DNA of 64,000 bases, taken from assembly GCF_010727475.1 (NCBI RefSeq), contig NZ_AP022567.1, forward strand, positions 1,860,001-1,924,000. The letters run 5' to 3'. The DNA is from Mycolicibacterium mageritense (lineage in GTDB: Bacteria; Actinomycetota; Actinomycetes; Mycobacteriales; Mycobacteriaceae). The notes beneath the pieces are model-generated. The model saw only the letters and a list, made by a program, of their open reading frames with translations. It ran no database searches and was not told the DNA's origin. Of this stretch, positions 25,911 through 34,574 are shown in pieces. A program made the translations under genes and the position numbers. Each line of letters opens with the position of its first letter. The first letter of the stretch is position 1.

Positions 25911-27284
25911 ATGACGTTGGTCCAGAATCGGCACCCGCTCGAATCCGCCGCGCTCGACCACCTTTGGCTGCACAGCAATGACCTGGAATGGGATGAACTG
26001 ATCCAGGGCGGACTGCGGGTGTTCGTCGAAGGCCGCGGCGCGACGTTGATCGACGTGCACGGCAAGGAATACATCGACGGTCTGGCCGGACTCTTCGTGG
26101 TCGCGGCCGGTCATGGCCGCACCGAGATCGGCGAAGCCATGGCCGAGCAGGCCCGCAAGATCGCCTACACCGCAGCGTCCAACGCAGCGAATCCGGCGGC
26201 AATCGCGCTGGCTGACAAGATCGCCTCCCTCACCCCCGGCGACCTCGACCGGGTGTTCCTGTGCTCGGGTGGGTCCGAAGCCGTGGAAAGTGCGATGAAG
26301 ATCGCCAAGCAGGTGCAAGTGATGCGAGGATTCGGCAAGCGCTACAAGATCATTGCGCGTCGCGGCTCGTACCACGGCACCACGTTCGGTGCCGCGAGCC
26401 TCACCGGCAGCGCCAGTGAGAAGTACTTCGGACCGTTCATGGCCGGAGTAAGCAAAGTGCCGAACCCCAACCACTATCGCAACGATTTCGGGCTCGAGGG
26501 CGAGGCCGGCGACATCATGTGCGCACGTTACGTCGAGCAGGAGATCCTGATCCAAGGCCCCGAACATGTGGCCGCGGTGATCGGCGAACCGATCTCCGTC
26601 GCCAACGGCACTCATCTGCCCAGCCCCGTGTACTGGCAGATGCTGCGCGAAATCTGCGACCGCTACGGCGTTTTGCTCATCATGGACGAGGTCATCACCG
26701 GGTGGGGACGCACCGGCAAGGTGTTCGCCGCCGAGCACTATGGCGTGGTTCCCGACATCATGACGATGGCCAAAGGCCTTTCCAGTGGCTACGCACCTGT
26801 CGCAGCGGTGGCGGTGCGGTCGTCGATCTTCGACGATTTCCGCCCCGACGGCAACGCGCTGGGCCATCTGATCACGTTCGGCGGCCACGCTGTGGCAGCT
26901 GCCGCCGCGCTGAAGAACATCGAGATCCTAGAGCGCGAAAACCTGGTCGACCGTTCGGCGGAAATGGGCGACTACTTGTTCGAGTTGGCCCAGCAGTTGC
27001 GCAGCCATCCCACCGTCGGTGATGTCAGGGGCGGCAAGGGGCTGCTGTGCGCAATCGACTTCGTCAAGAGCAAGTCGACGCGAGAGGCGTGGGGCACGTC
27101 GCATCGCTTCATCAAGCATCTGGCCCTGCGGACCCAGGAAGAGGGGCTCGTGACGCGGGTATGGGACGTTCTGCACCTCGCGCCACCGTTCGTTCTGACC
27201 CGTGCCGAAGCCGAGCGCGCCATCGAGATCGTCGACCGCTGCCTCACCGAAGCAGAGGCCAAGTTCGCCGATGAGATCGGCTGA
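25911..27284 (+). CDS. Class III PLP-dependent aminotransferase (polyamine/omega-amine type)
   Basis: 457-residue fold-type I aminotransferase. SGGSEAVESAMKIA binds cofactor phosphate, MDEVITGWGRTG holds the Asp that pairs with the pyridine nitrogen, and the Schiff-base Lys is in MAKGLSSGYAP. The family includes SpuC-like putrescine or gamma-glutamyl-putrescine transaminases and other omega-amine:pyruvate enzymes. ATG 25911 follows AAGGAAAGGA; an earlier in-frame ATG at 25878 abuts the pdxS stop and lacks a ribosome site. In context it would convert a primary amine to the aldehyde used by the ALDH two genes later. Confidence 0.93.
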   Translation: MTLVQNRHPLESAALDHLWLHSNDLEWDELIQGGLRVFVEGRGATLIDVHGKEYIDGLAGLFVVAAGHGRTEIGEAMAEQARKIAYTAASNAANPAAIALADKIASLTPGDLDRVFLCSGGSEAVESAMKIAKQVQVMRGFGKRYKIIARRGSYHGTTFGAASLTGSASEKYFGPFMAGVSKVPNPNHYRNDFGLEGEAGDIMCARYVEQEILIQGPEHVAAVIGEPISVANGTHLPSPVYWQMLREICDRYGVLLIMDEVITGWGRTGKVFAAEHYGVVPDIMTMAKGLSSGYAPVAAVAVRSSIFDDFRPDGNALGHLITFGGHAVAAAAALKNIEILERENLVDRSAEMGDYLFELAQQLRSHPTVGDVRGGKGLLCAIDFVKSKSTREAWGTSHRFIKHLALRTQEEGLVTRVWDVLHLAPPFVLTRAEAERAIEIVDRCLTEAEAKFADEIG

Positions 27285-27290
27285 TGTGAC

Positions 27291-28025
27291 ATGACGGCAC
27301 CTGTCATCGGCGTCTGCACGGCGTTCGAAAACGCCAGCTGGGGCTTCTGGAGCCAGCAGGCGGTGATCATTCCCGCGACATACCTCGCCAAGATCCATGC
27401 CGCAGGCGGGATCCCACTCGGCCTGGTACCCGACACCCGGGCGATCGAGAAGCCCGGGACGATCGTCGACCGCATCGACGGCCTGCTGTTGATCGGTGGC
27501 GTCGATGTCGAGCCGTCCTCGTATGGCGCGACGGACACCGGCCGCACCGAGGCAACCGAACCATTGCGTGACGAATTCGAACTGGTGCTGGCACGGGAGG
27601 CGATGCGACGTGACATGCCGGTATTGGGCGTGTGCCGTGGCATGCAAATTCTCAACGTCGCGGCAGGCGGAACCTTGCATCAACACCTACTCGACGCCGG
27701 GTACGCCGAACACCGGCCGAGCCCGGGACGGCTCGATCACCAGACCTTCCACGAAGTAGAGGTGGATTGCGACACCCACGCGGCCAAGTTGTGCGGCAGC
27801 GGCATTCAGACCGTGAACTCACACCATCACCAGGGCGTGGACCGGCTCGGGCACGGTGCCGTGGTCACCGCACGATCGCTACCCGACCAGCTACCCGAAG
27901 CAATCGAATGGCCGGGCCATCGGTACGCGCTTGGCGTGCAATGGCATCCAGAGGTCGACGAATTGCAACACGCTCTCACCGATTTCATCAGCACCGCAGC
28001 ACATGCCCTCGGAGGAAACCACTGA
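27291..28025 (+). CDS. PuuD-like gamma-glutamyl-gamma-aminobutyrate hydrolase (peptidase C26)
   Basis: 244-residue class I glutamine amidotransferase fold. The nucleophile is Cys115 in GVCRGMQ and the His/Glu pair is in GVQWHPEVD near residue 220. The N-terminal pattern and the absence of a synthetase domain fit the PuuD branch, which frees the carboxylic acid from its gamma-glutamyl amide. It lies 6 bp after the aminotransferase and 1 bp before the aldehyde dehydrogenase. With the GS-like ligase it would close a glutamylation cycle. Confidence 0.92.
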   Translation: MTAPVIGVCTAFENASWGFWSQQAVIIPATYLAKIHAAGGIPLGLVPDTRAIEKPGTIVDRIDGLLLIGGVDVEPSSYGATDTGRTEATEPLRDEFELVLAREAMRRDMPVLGVCRGMQILNVAAGGTLHQHLLDAGYAEHRPSPGRLDHQTFHEVEVDCDTHAAKLCGSGIQTVNSHHHQGVDRLGHGAVVTARSLPDQLPEAIEWPGHRYALGVQWHPEVDELQHALTDFISTAAHALGGNH

Positions 28026-28026
28026 C

Positions 28027-29388
28027 ATGGCCGTCATCGACGTAATCGAGCCCGCGACCGAGAACGTTCTGGAATCGCTCGAGCAGATCACGCCCGCCGA
28101 GTTGGACGACGTGATCGCCCGCGCCGCCGTCGCACAGCGGCAATGGGCCGCGCAGGCACCGCAATTCCGTGCCGAGGTGCTGCTGTCCATCGCCGCCGCG
28201 ATCGACCACAACCAGGAAGACCTGGCCCGACTCGAAGCGCGGAACGTGGGCATGCCGATCAGCGACGCGCGTGGCGCGGTGGCGGGGGTCGCGGCGACGT
28301 TCCGCTATTACGCGGCCGCCCCGGAACGCCTACTGGGACACACCATCCCGGTGGCGGGCGGCGTGGATATGACGTTCCGCGAGCCCATCGGTGTGGTCGG
28401 CCTCATCACTCCGTGGAACTACCCGCTGTCGATCGCCTCCTGGAAAGTGGCGCCCGCACTGGCCGCAGGCAATGCAGTCGTGCTGAAGCCCGCTGAGCTC
28501 ACGCCCTTGACTTCGCTGAGGCTCGGCGAGCTCGCCGTCGAGGCGGGGCTGCCGGCGAACCTGCTCAATGTCGTCGTCGGACCGGGCCGCACCATAGGGA
28601 GCCAACTGGTCGAGCATCCCGGCGTCGGCAAGATCGCGTTCACCGGATCTACCAGTGTCGGCAAGGACATCGCACGGCGGGCCGCCGACGGCATCAAGCG
28701 CGTCACGCTCGAATTAGGTGGTAAGTCAGCGGCACTCGTCTTCGCCGACGCCGATCTCGACGCGGCGGCCGAGGGCCTCACCGGCGCCGTTTTCGGCAAC
28801 TCGGGCCAGGACTGCTGCGCCAGATCCCGCGTGTTCGTCGAACGGCCTGCTCTGGAACTGTTCTTGGAGAAACTCGAGAAGGTTGTCGCCAACATCGTGG
28901 TCGGTGATCCTCTCGCGGACAGCACTCAGATGGGGCCGCTGATCTCCGCGGGACATGCGTTGAGTGTCCAGAGTTATGTCGATGACGCGCCTGTGCTGTT
29001 CCGCGGTTCGACTCCTCCCGGACCTGGCTACTGGTTTGCGCCCACTGTGCTCCACCCGATCGATGACGGTCATCGCTCCGCGCGTGAGGAAATCTTCGGA
29101 CCGGTCGTCTCGGTACTTGTCTTCGACAGCGAGGACGAGGTGGTTGCCCGGGCCAATGACACCATCTACGGGTTGGCCGGCTCCATCTGGACCTCGAACG
29201 GCGCGCGGTCGTTGCGCGTTGCTCGCGCGGTGGCCGCGGGCGCACTGGCAGTGAATTCCTATACGTCCGTGCGGATCACCACACCGTTCGGCGGGTTCAA
29301 GCAGTCGGGTATGGGGCGTGAGCTCGGACCCGATGCGCTCGACGCCTACACCGAGGTCAAGAACGTCTTCTTCAACACCACGCCGTAG
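28027..29388 (+). CDS. NAD(P)-dependent aldehyde dehydrogenase (PuuC/betaine aldehyde type)
   Basis: 453-residue aldehyde dehydrogenase. The catalytic Cys is in NSGQDCCARS and the general-base Glu in LELGGKSA. ITPWNYPL and FTGSTSVGK mark the cofactor site, and the C-terminal FGGFKQSGMGRELG is typical of gamma-aminobutyraldehyde and betaine aldehyde dehydrogenases. ATG 28027 directly follows the PuuD-like stop. It should oxidise the aldehyde formed by the aminotransferase to a (glutamylated) amino acid. Confidence 0.93.
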   Translation: MAVIDVIEPATENVLESLEQITPAELDDVIARAAVAQRQWAAQAPQFRAEVLLSIAAAIDHNQEDLARLEARNVGMPISDARGAVAGVAATFRYYAAAPERLLGHTIPVAGGVDMTFREPIGVVGLITPWNYPLSIASWKVAPALAAGNAVVLKPAELTPLTSLRLGELAVEAGLPANLLNVVVGPGRTIGSQLVEHPGVGKIAFTGSTSVGKDIARRAADGIKRVTLELGGKSAALVFADADLDAAAEGLTGAVFGNSGQDCCARSRVFVERPALELFLEKLEKVVANIVVGDPLADSTQMGPLISAGHALSVQSYVDDAPVLFRGSTPPGPGYWFAPTVLHPIDDGHRSAREEIFGPVVSVLVFDSEDEVVARANDTIYGLAGSIWTSNGARSLRVARAVAAGALAVNSYTSVRITTPFGGFKQSGMGRELGPDALDAYTEVKNVFFNTTP

Positions 29389-29402
29389 AACGGCAGCCAG
29401 CG

Positions 29403-29789
29403 ATGGCAAACAGGTCGCCCTTCGATGAATTCGATTGGGAAATCCTCCGATACGTGGTCGATTGGGCGCCGTACGGTGGACCTCACGAGGAAGACATCCT
29501 GCCGCGATTCGGGATGGATGCGCAGCGGCTCAATACTCGATTCGTCGAACTGGTCACGGCGCTGTCCCACCACCACAGCATCGTGCTCACCGAGCGACAA
29601 CAGCGCCTACTCGCCCGCGCCCGGGAGCTTGTCCCGTCCACAAGCTCGCGGACCCGCTCGCACACCAGAGGTATCGCCGGTTCGGCACGCAACGCAGGTG
29701 TCGCTTTCGGACTGTCACCGGACGACGGGCGATGGACCATGCGCCACGGGCTCTGGTTCTGGAAACAACAAGCGAAGCATCGAAGCTAG
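29403..29789 (+). CDS. Small DUF3263-like protein
   Basis: 128 residues, not confidently assigned. The first 70 residues (FDWEILRYVVDWAPYGGPHEEDILPRFGM) have the W-x-x-Y/GG-x-x-EEDILxxFGM pattern of DUF3263, a small helix-turn-helix-like actinobacterial family. A basic linker and an aromatic tail (HGLWFWKQQ) follow. It sits 14 bp after the aldehyde dehydrogenase and 15 bp before the MscR-type gene, so it is part of the operon. It may be a DNA-binding or protein-interaction module; the function is unknown. Confidence 0.7.
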   Translation: MANRSPFDEFDWEILRYVVDWAPYGGPHEEDILPRFGMDAQRLNTRFVELVTALSHHHSIVLTERQQRLLARARELVPSTSSRTRSHTRGIAGSARNAGVAFGLSPDDGRWTMRHGLWFWKQQAKHRS

Positions 29790-29804
29790 AAGAAAGGACT
29801 CGCC

Positions 29805-30893
29805 ATGCCGCAGACGGTGCGTGGTGTGATTTCGCGGAGTAAGAAGCAGCCGGTCGAGTTGGTCGACATCGTCATTCCCGATCCGGGGCCCGGTGAAGTG
29901 GTGGTCGAGGTGATCGCGTGTGGGGTGTGCCATACCGATCTGACCTACCGCGAGGGTGGCATCAACGACGAGTTCCCGTTCCTGCTCGGGCATGAAGCCG
30001 CCGGCACGGTCGAATCGGTCGGCGAGGGCGTAACCCACGTCGAACCCGGTGATTTCGTGATCCTGAACTGGCGCGCGGTGTGCGGCGAATGCCGATCCTG
30101 CAAGCGCGGTCGCCCGCACCTGTGCTTCGACACGCACAACGCCAAGCAGAAGATGACGTTGACCGACGGCACCGAGCTGACCCCCGCGCTGGGGATCGGC
30201 GCGTTCGCCGACAAGACCCTGGTGCACGAAGGTCAATGCACCAAGGTCGACCCCGAGGCCGACCCGGCCGTCGCCGGACTGCTGGGCTGCGGCGTGATGG
30301 CAGGCATCGGGGCGGCGATCAACACCGGTGCGGTCGGCCGCGACGACACCGTCGCGGTCATCGGCTGCGGCGGCGTGGGTGACGCCGCCATCGCCGGCGC
30401 CGCGCTGGTGGGCGCCAAGAAGATCATCGCCGTCGATCTCAATGAGCGGAAATTGCTGCAGGCTCGTGAGTTTGGCGCCACCCACACGGTGAATGCGGCT
30501 GAGGCCGATGTGGTGAAGTCCATCCAGGATCTCACCGACGGCAACGGCGCCGATGTCGTGATCGACGCGGTGGGGCGGCCGGTGACCTACGAGCAGGCCT
30601 TCTACGCGCGTGATCTGGCCGGCACCGTGGTGCTCGTCGGTGTGCCCACCCCGGACATGACATTGGAGATGCCGCTCATCGACTTCTTCTCCCGCGGTGG
30701 ATCGTTGAAGTCCTCGTGGTACGGCGACTGCCTGCCCGAACGTGACTTCCCCACCCTCATTTCGCTGTATCTGCAAGGCCGCCTACCCCTGGAGAAGTTC
30801 GTCTCCGAACGCATCGGCCTCGACCAGATCGAAGCGGCCTTCAAAAAGATGCACGGCGGCGAGGTGCTGCGCTCGGTGGCGGTCCTCAAGTGA
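29805..30893 (+). CDS. mscR: S-(hydroxymethyl)mycothiol dehydrogenase (MscR-type formaldehyde dehydrogenase)
   Basis: 362-residue zinc medium-chain dehydrogenase very close in sequence to mycobacterial MscR (AdhE2, Rv2259). It has CGVCHTDL and GHEAAG for the catalytic zinc, CGECRSCKRGRPHLC for the structural zinc, and GCGGVGDAAIAGA for NAD. MscR oxidises the mycothiol adduct of formaldehyde and reduces S-nitrosomycothiol. Mycobacteria usually carry a housekeeping copy elsewhere, so this is probably a pathway-linked paralogue. In an amine operon it suggests that an N- or O-dealkylation releases formaldehyde, or that the enzyme takes another aldehyde adduct. An AGAAAGGA ribosome site precedes ATG 29805. 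Confidence 0.92.
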   Translation: MPQTVRGVISRSKKQPVELVDIVIPDPGPGEVVVEVIACGVCHTDLTYREGGINDEFPFLLGHEAAGTVESVGEGVTHVEPGDFVILNWRAVCGECRSCKRGRPHLCFDTHNAKQKMTLTDGTELTPALGIGAFADKTLVHEGQCTKVDPEADPAVAGLLGCGVMAGIGAAINTGAVGRDDTVAVIGCGGVGDAAIAGAALVGAKKIIAVDLNERKLLQAREFGATHTVNAAEADVVKSIQDLTDGNGADVVIDAVGRPVTYEQAFYARDLAGTVVLVGVPTPDMTLEMPLIDFFSRGGSLKSSWYGDCLPERDFPTLISLYLQGRLPLEKFVSERIGLDQIEAAFKKMHGGEVLRSVAVLK

Positions 30894-30981
30894 GCTCGGC
30901 ATCGAACATCGAACGGGCGGTAGCCCGCGGACACCGACGCGCACCGATGCCGAAAATTCGTCGCGCCCCTTAGGAGCCCCC

Positions 30982-32433
30982 ATGTCGGTCAAACAGCCCT
31001 CGACGCCCGACGAACGCCGCGAAAACCACACAGCTTGGCCGTCGGCACCCACCGGTGACGCTCCGACTCTGAAGAAGAGTGCGATCGGGCTCAGAGAAAG
31101 CACAATCATCAGCATGGCCGGAGCGGCGCCCGGCCAGGTGGTCGCGGTCTCACTGGCACCGTTGATCGTGGCCAGCAGCTACGGTTTCATCCCATCCATC
31201 ATCGTGGCCTCGATTGCGATGCTCTGCATCGCTGTGGCATTTCAGCGAATGAACCTGTGGGACCAGGACTGTGGTGGACCGTATTCATGGGTGGGACGCG
31301 CGGTCAGCCCGGGCGCCGGGTTCGGGGTCGGATGGATCTTGGTGGTGACCTTCGCCGTCTCGCTGATCATCAACTTCGTCAGCATCGGTCCCGCCGTGCT
31401 GGCGCTGCTCGGCCTCGACCCGTCCAGCCAGTGGGGAACAGTCGTCGCCGCAACTGTCCTCGGTGCATTCCTGACTGCCTTTGCGGTCATCGGCGTGCAG
31501 CTCACCGGAAGGCTCCAGCTCTCCCTGGCGATCGCCGAGTACGCGGTGTTGCTCCTGTTCGCGGCGATCGCCTTCTGGGCGCTGTTCGTCAACCACCGTC
31601 CCAATTCTGTTGAGCCGACCTGGGAGTGGCTCAGCCCGCAGGGCGTGGGCGGCGCCGGAGGCTTCGTGGCGACGATGCTTCTGGTGATCTTCATGATCGC
31701 GCAGTGGGACACGTCGATCTACCTGAGTGAGGAGACCGAACGAGCCGAGACCAACCCAGGTAAGGCCGTGATCATCGCGGTCATCGTGTTGGGGGTCATG
31801 TACACGCTTATCTGCTTTGCCTTCGCCACGGTTGCACCACCTGAGGCGATGGAGCAGCATTCGACCAATGCCGCAGTGTTCGTCGCTGAAGAGTTGACCG
31901 GCACCGGTTGGGCCAAGGCGATGGCGCTGGCGGTCGTGGCCTCGGTCCTGGCGGCAACCCAGGCCACGATCGTCGGCCTGGCCCGCATCATGCTGGCAAT
32001 GGGACGCGACAGGGTCTTGCCATCGGTTTTCGGCAAGGTGCACCGTAGATTCCAGACGCCGGCCACCAGCACGCTGCTGATCGGCGGTCTGGGCATCGTG
32101 GCGACCTGGGTGTACATCCTCGCCTCCAGCGTTTCGCACACGCTGGATCTCCTGATCGCCACGATCGGGTTCCTGTTCGCCTGCTATTACGCGCTGACCG
32201 CGTTGGCGGCGGCTTGGGCCCTGCGCGATCGGGTCGTATCGAACTGGCGCGACGCGATTCTCGGCGGTCTCCTGCCGGTCATCGGCGCAGGCCTGCTCGG
32301 GTGGGTCGCCGTCACGTGCGCCATCGATTTCGACGGTGCGGAGTGGGCTGCGCTGGCGGTACTGGCTGCCCTCGGTGTGGTGATGTACCTGGTCGCCAAA
32401 TACCGCTACCGCGCACCGATCCTGACGCAATGA
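30982..32433 (+). CDS. APC superfamily permease, last gene of the amine operon
   Basis: 483-residue transporter with twelve predicted helices. Helix 1 (ISMAGAAPGQVVAVSLAP) and the later MLLVIFMIAQWDTSIYLSEETE and ARIMLAMGRDRVLPSVF match the APC family. ATG 30982 follows AGGAG; the longer frame upstream lies within the mscR gene. It is the second APC permease of this locus, with the copy at 21022-22431, and may serve a different but related amine. Confidence 0.9.
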   Translation: MSVKQPSTPDERRENHTAWPSAPTGDAPTLKKSAIGLRESTIISMAGAAPGQVVAVSLAPLIVASSYGFIPSIIVASIAMLCIAVAFQRMNLWDQDCGGPYSWVGRAVSPGAGFGVGWILVVTFAVSLIINFVSIGPAVLALLGLDPSSQWGTVVAATVLGAFLTAFAVIGVQLTGRLQLSLAIAEYAVLLLFAAIAFWALFVNHRPNSVEPTWEWLSPQGVGGAGGFVATMLLVIFMIAQWDTSIYLSEETERAETNPGKAVIIAVIVLGVMYTLICFAFATVAPPEAMEQHSTNAAVFVAEELTGTGWAKAMALAVVASVLAATQATIVGLARIMLAMGRDRVLPSVFGKVHRRFQTPATSTLLIGGLGIVATWVYILASSVSHTLDLLIATIGFLFACYYALTALAAAWALRDRVVSNWRDAILGGLLPVIGAGLLGWVAVTCAIDFDGAEWAALAVLAALGVVMYLVAKYRYRAPILTQ

Positions 32434-32472
32434 CGAGACTCGACGAGCGCGATTCATACCGCGCTCTATCCC

Positions 32473-32532
32473 GCGAGCAGACGTGGCGGTGCCCCGGCAA
32501 GCGCATTCCCGGGTACCGGCGCGTCTGCTCGC
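32473..32532. terminator. Long imperfect hairpin between convergent genes
   Basis: GCGAGCAGACG at 32473-32483 pairs exactly with 32522-32532, and the inner segments (GGTGCCCC against GGGTACC) extend the stem imperfectly to about 24 bp. It ends the permease (+) and response-regulator (-) transcripts. Confidence 0.65.
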
Positions 32533-32549
32533 GCTGAAAAATCTCGTGC

Positions 32550-33197
32550 TCAGGAGTTGAGGTACGTCACGACGGCGAGCACGCGGCGATGGTGGGCCGC
32601 GGACGGCGGCAGGTCGAGCTTGGTGAAGATGCTGCCGACGTGTTTCTCGACGGCCCGTTCGGAGATCGAAAGATGTTCGGCCAGTGCGCTGTTGGAGTGT
32701 CCTTCGGCCATGAGCCCGAGCACCTCGCGCTCGCGGGCGGTCAGTCTGTCGAGCGTGCTCACACCGCGCCGGCTGCCCATGAGCTGACGTACGACCTCGG
32801 GATCGAGCGCGGTGCCACCCTCCGCGACGCGCCGCACTGCCGCGTCGAACTCGCCGATGTCGGCCACCCGATCCTTGAGCAGGTAGCCGACACCGGCCGG
32901 GTTTCCGGCCAATAGTTCTGCGGCGTAACGCGTCTCGACCCACTGTGAGAACACAAGCACGCCGACGTCGGGATGTGACCGCCGCAGGGACACGGCCGCG
33001 ACGAGCCCTTCGTCGGTGAACGTCGGTGGCATGCGGATGTCGACGACGATCACCTCGGGCCGCAGCGTCTCGGCAATCTCCCGCAACTCCTCTGCGGTAC
33101 CGACCTTGGCCACCACCTCGTGGCCACGTTCGACGAGCAGCTGCGTCAGCCCGTCGCGCAGGATTGCGTTGTCCTCGGCGATGGCCAGCCGAGTCAT
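32550..33197 (-). CDS. NarL/FixJ family response regulator
   Basis: 215 residues. A receiver domain (1-120) carries acidic residues in AEDNAIL, the phospho-acceptor Asp in VVDIRMPP and the conserved Lys in YLLKDRV. A LuxR-type helix-turn-helix (about 150-212) contains LTAREREVLGLMAEGHSNSALAEHL. Its start overlaps the histidine kinase gene by 4 nt (ATGA), so kinase and regulator are made together. Targets are unknown. Confidence 0.95.
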   Translation of the reverse strand: MTRLAIAEDNAILRDGLTQLLVERGHEVVAKVGTAEELREIAETLRPEVIVVDIRMPPTFTDEGLVAAVSLRRSHPDVGVLVFSQWVETRYAAELLAGNPAGVGYLLKDRVADIGEFDAAVRRVAEGGTALDPEVVRQLMGSRRGVSTLDRLTAREREVLGLMAEGHSNSALAEHLSISERAVEKHVGSIFTKLDLPPSAAHHRRVLAVVTYLNS

Positions 33198-34480
33198 CGG
33201 TCGGCGCCCGACGGGACGACGACAGTCACCGTGGTGGGACCACCGGCCGGACTGACGATGTCGATGCTGCCGTCGACCATGCGCAGCCGGTCGGCCAGCC
33301 CGGTCAGGCCCGAGCCGTTGGCGGGATCGACACCCCCGGAACCGTTGTCCGACACGATGATCTGTAGCTCGTCGGTATCGCTGCGCAGCCGGACCGTGGC
33401 CTTGGTCGCCCCGGAGTGCCGGGACACATTGGCCAGCAACTCCGCGACACAGAAGTACGCGAGCGTCTCGACCCCGAGCGACGGGCGCACCGCAATGTCG
33501 TCGACCAGCTCGACAGGAATCGGGTTACGCGCCGCGAGCGTCTGCACCGCTGGGCCCAGGCCGAGATCCAAAGCGGGAGGCCGGATTCCGCGGACCAGGT
33601 CACGCAGCTCGGCCAGCGTCTCCCTGGTGTTGGCCAAAGCGTCGGAGACCAGAACGCGGGCCCCGTCGGTCTTGTCGGCGTCGGCCAGCTGCTCCTCGGC
33701 GCGTGCCAGCGTCATGGCCACGGTGATGAGCCGGGCCTGGGTGCCGTCGTGCAGATCGCGTTCCACCCGGCGCAGCGTCGCGGCCGAGTCGTCGACCACG
33801 TCGGCACGCGCCTTCTCGAGCTCGGCGACCCTGCGCTCCCGCGCGGGCGGGGCGAGCAGGGCCCGGGCCAGCCACACGTGTCCACGCCCGATCGCGATCA
33901 TCAGCCAGCCCAGCAGGTACAACGCGACCACTCCCGCGACCGACAACAGCAGATAGGCGCCGAGAGAATCGACGGGCTCGCCGATGCTGACGACGGATTC
34001 GCCGGTGATCGCCCAGATCGCGGGTGACGCCACCAGGCTCACCGACATCACGACCCCGACCAGCACGAGGTATCCGACAGGCGTCATCACGACGCTCTGC
34101 AAGAGGAGAAACCCCAGGCTGCGCCAGCCGACTGCGTCGGTCAGCGCGGCCGCCACGATCTGTGGCAGGCCACGCGGCCGGATGAACGGCGCGGGCGCCT
34201 CGATGGTGACGCCGACGAGCCGCGCCAGCGATCGGTACAGCTTGTTCCACTGGCGGCCCGTCATCACCACGAGTGCCAGCAGCGGTATGCCGATCAGTGT
34301 CACGAGCAGCACACCCGACGCGAAGCCGGTCGCGAACAGGTAGGCGACGCCGACCACGGCGAGAACGCTGATCAGCAAGAAGTACAGATATGCGCGCCAG
34401 GCCAGCGCGGTCACTGGAGTACGCAGGGTCTGGCGCCAGTCATCGGAGGTCGAGGTCGGGGCGATCGCGGTCGTGGTCAC
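33194..34480 (-). CDS. NarL-partner sensor histidine kinase (HisKA_3)
   Basis: 428 residues with the GTG start at 34480; an upstream TTG is possible and no ribosome site is strong. The N-terminal half has two pairs of membrane helices forming a 'putative sensor' domain (about 25-200). The phospho-acceptor His lies in VERDLHDGTQARL and the ATP-binding domain holds DNGSGGVDP and GSGLTGLADRL. It belongs to the DesK/NarX-like kinases paired with LuxR-type regulators. Its signal is not deducible. Confidence 0.93.
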   Translation of the reverse strand: MTTTAIAPTSTSDDWRQTLRTPVTALAWRAYLYFLLISVLAVVGVAYLFATGFASGVLLVTLIGIPLLALVVMTGRQWNKLYRSLARLVGVTIEAPAPFIRPRGLPQIVAAALTDAVGWRSLGFLLLQSVVMTPVGYLVLVGVVMSVSLVASPAIWAITGESVVSIGEPVDSLGAYLLLSVAGVVALYLLGWLMIAIGRGHVWLARALLAPPARERRVAELEKARADVVDDSAATLRRVERDLHDGTQARLITVAMTLARAEEQLADADKTDGARVLVSDALANTRETLAELRDLVRGIRPPALDLGLGPAVQTLAARNPIPVELVDDIAVRPSLGVETLAYFCVAELLANVSRHSGATKATVRLRSDTDELQIIVSDNGSGGVDPANGSGLTGLADRLRMVDGSIDIVSPAGGPTTVTVVVPSGADR

Positions 34481-34574
34481 GTCACCATGGTCGCCGGACG
34501 CGGCGGTGTCGTGCGATGGTGGTGCCCGGCCAATCCGGGGTGTGGCTGGCCACACCGGCACTCACGGGCAGGGT

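Noticed and set aside
27291..28025. PuuD-like gene considered as a pdxT partner for the nearby pdxS
   Set aside because: Its length (244 residues) and motif spacing fit peptidase C26/PuuD, not the roughly 190-residue PdxT.
31285..32943. 552-codon minus-strand frame opposite the APC permease and response regulator
   Set aside because: Low-complexity Arg/Gly/Asp-rich translation opposite real genes.
33120..33956. 278-codon plus-strand frame opposite the histidine kinase
   Set aside because: Ser/Arg-rich shadow with no motif; the kinase frame has all catalytic boxes.
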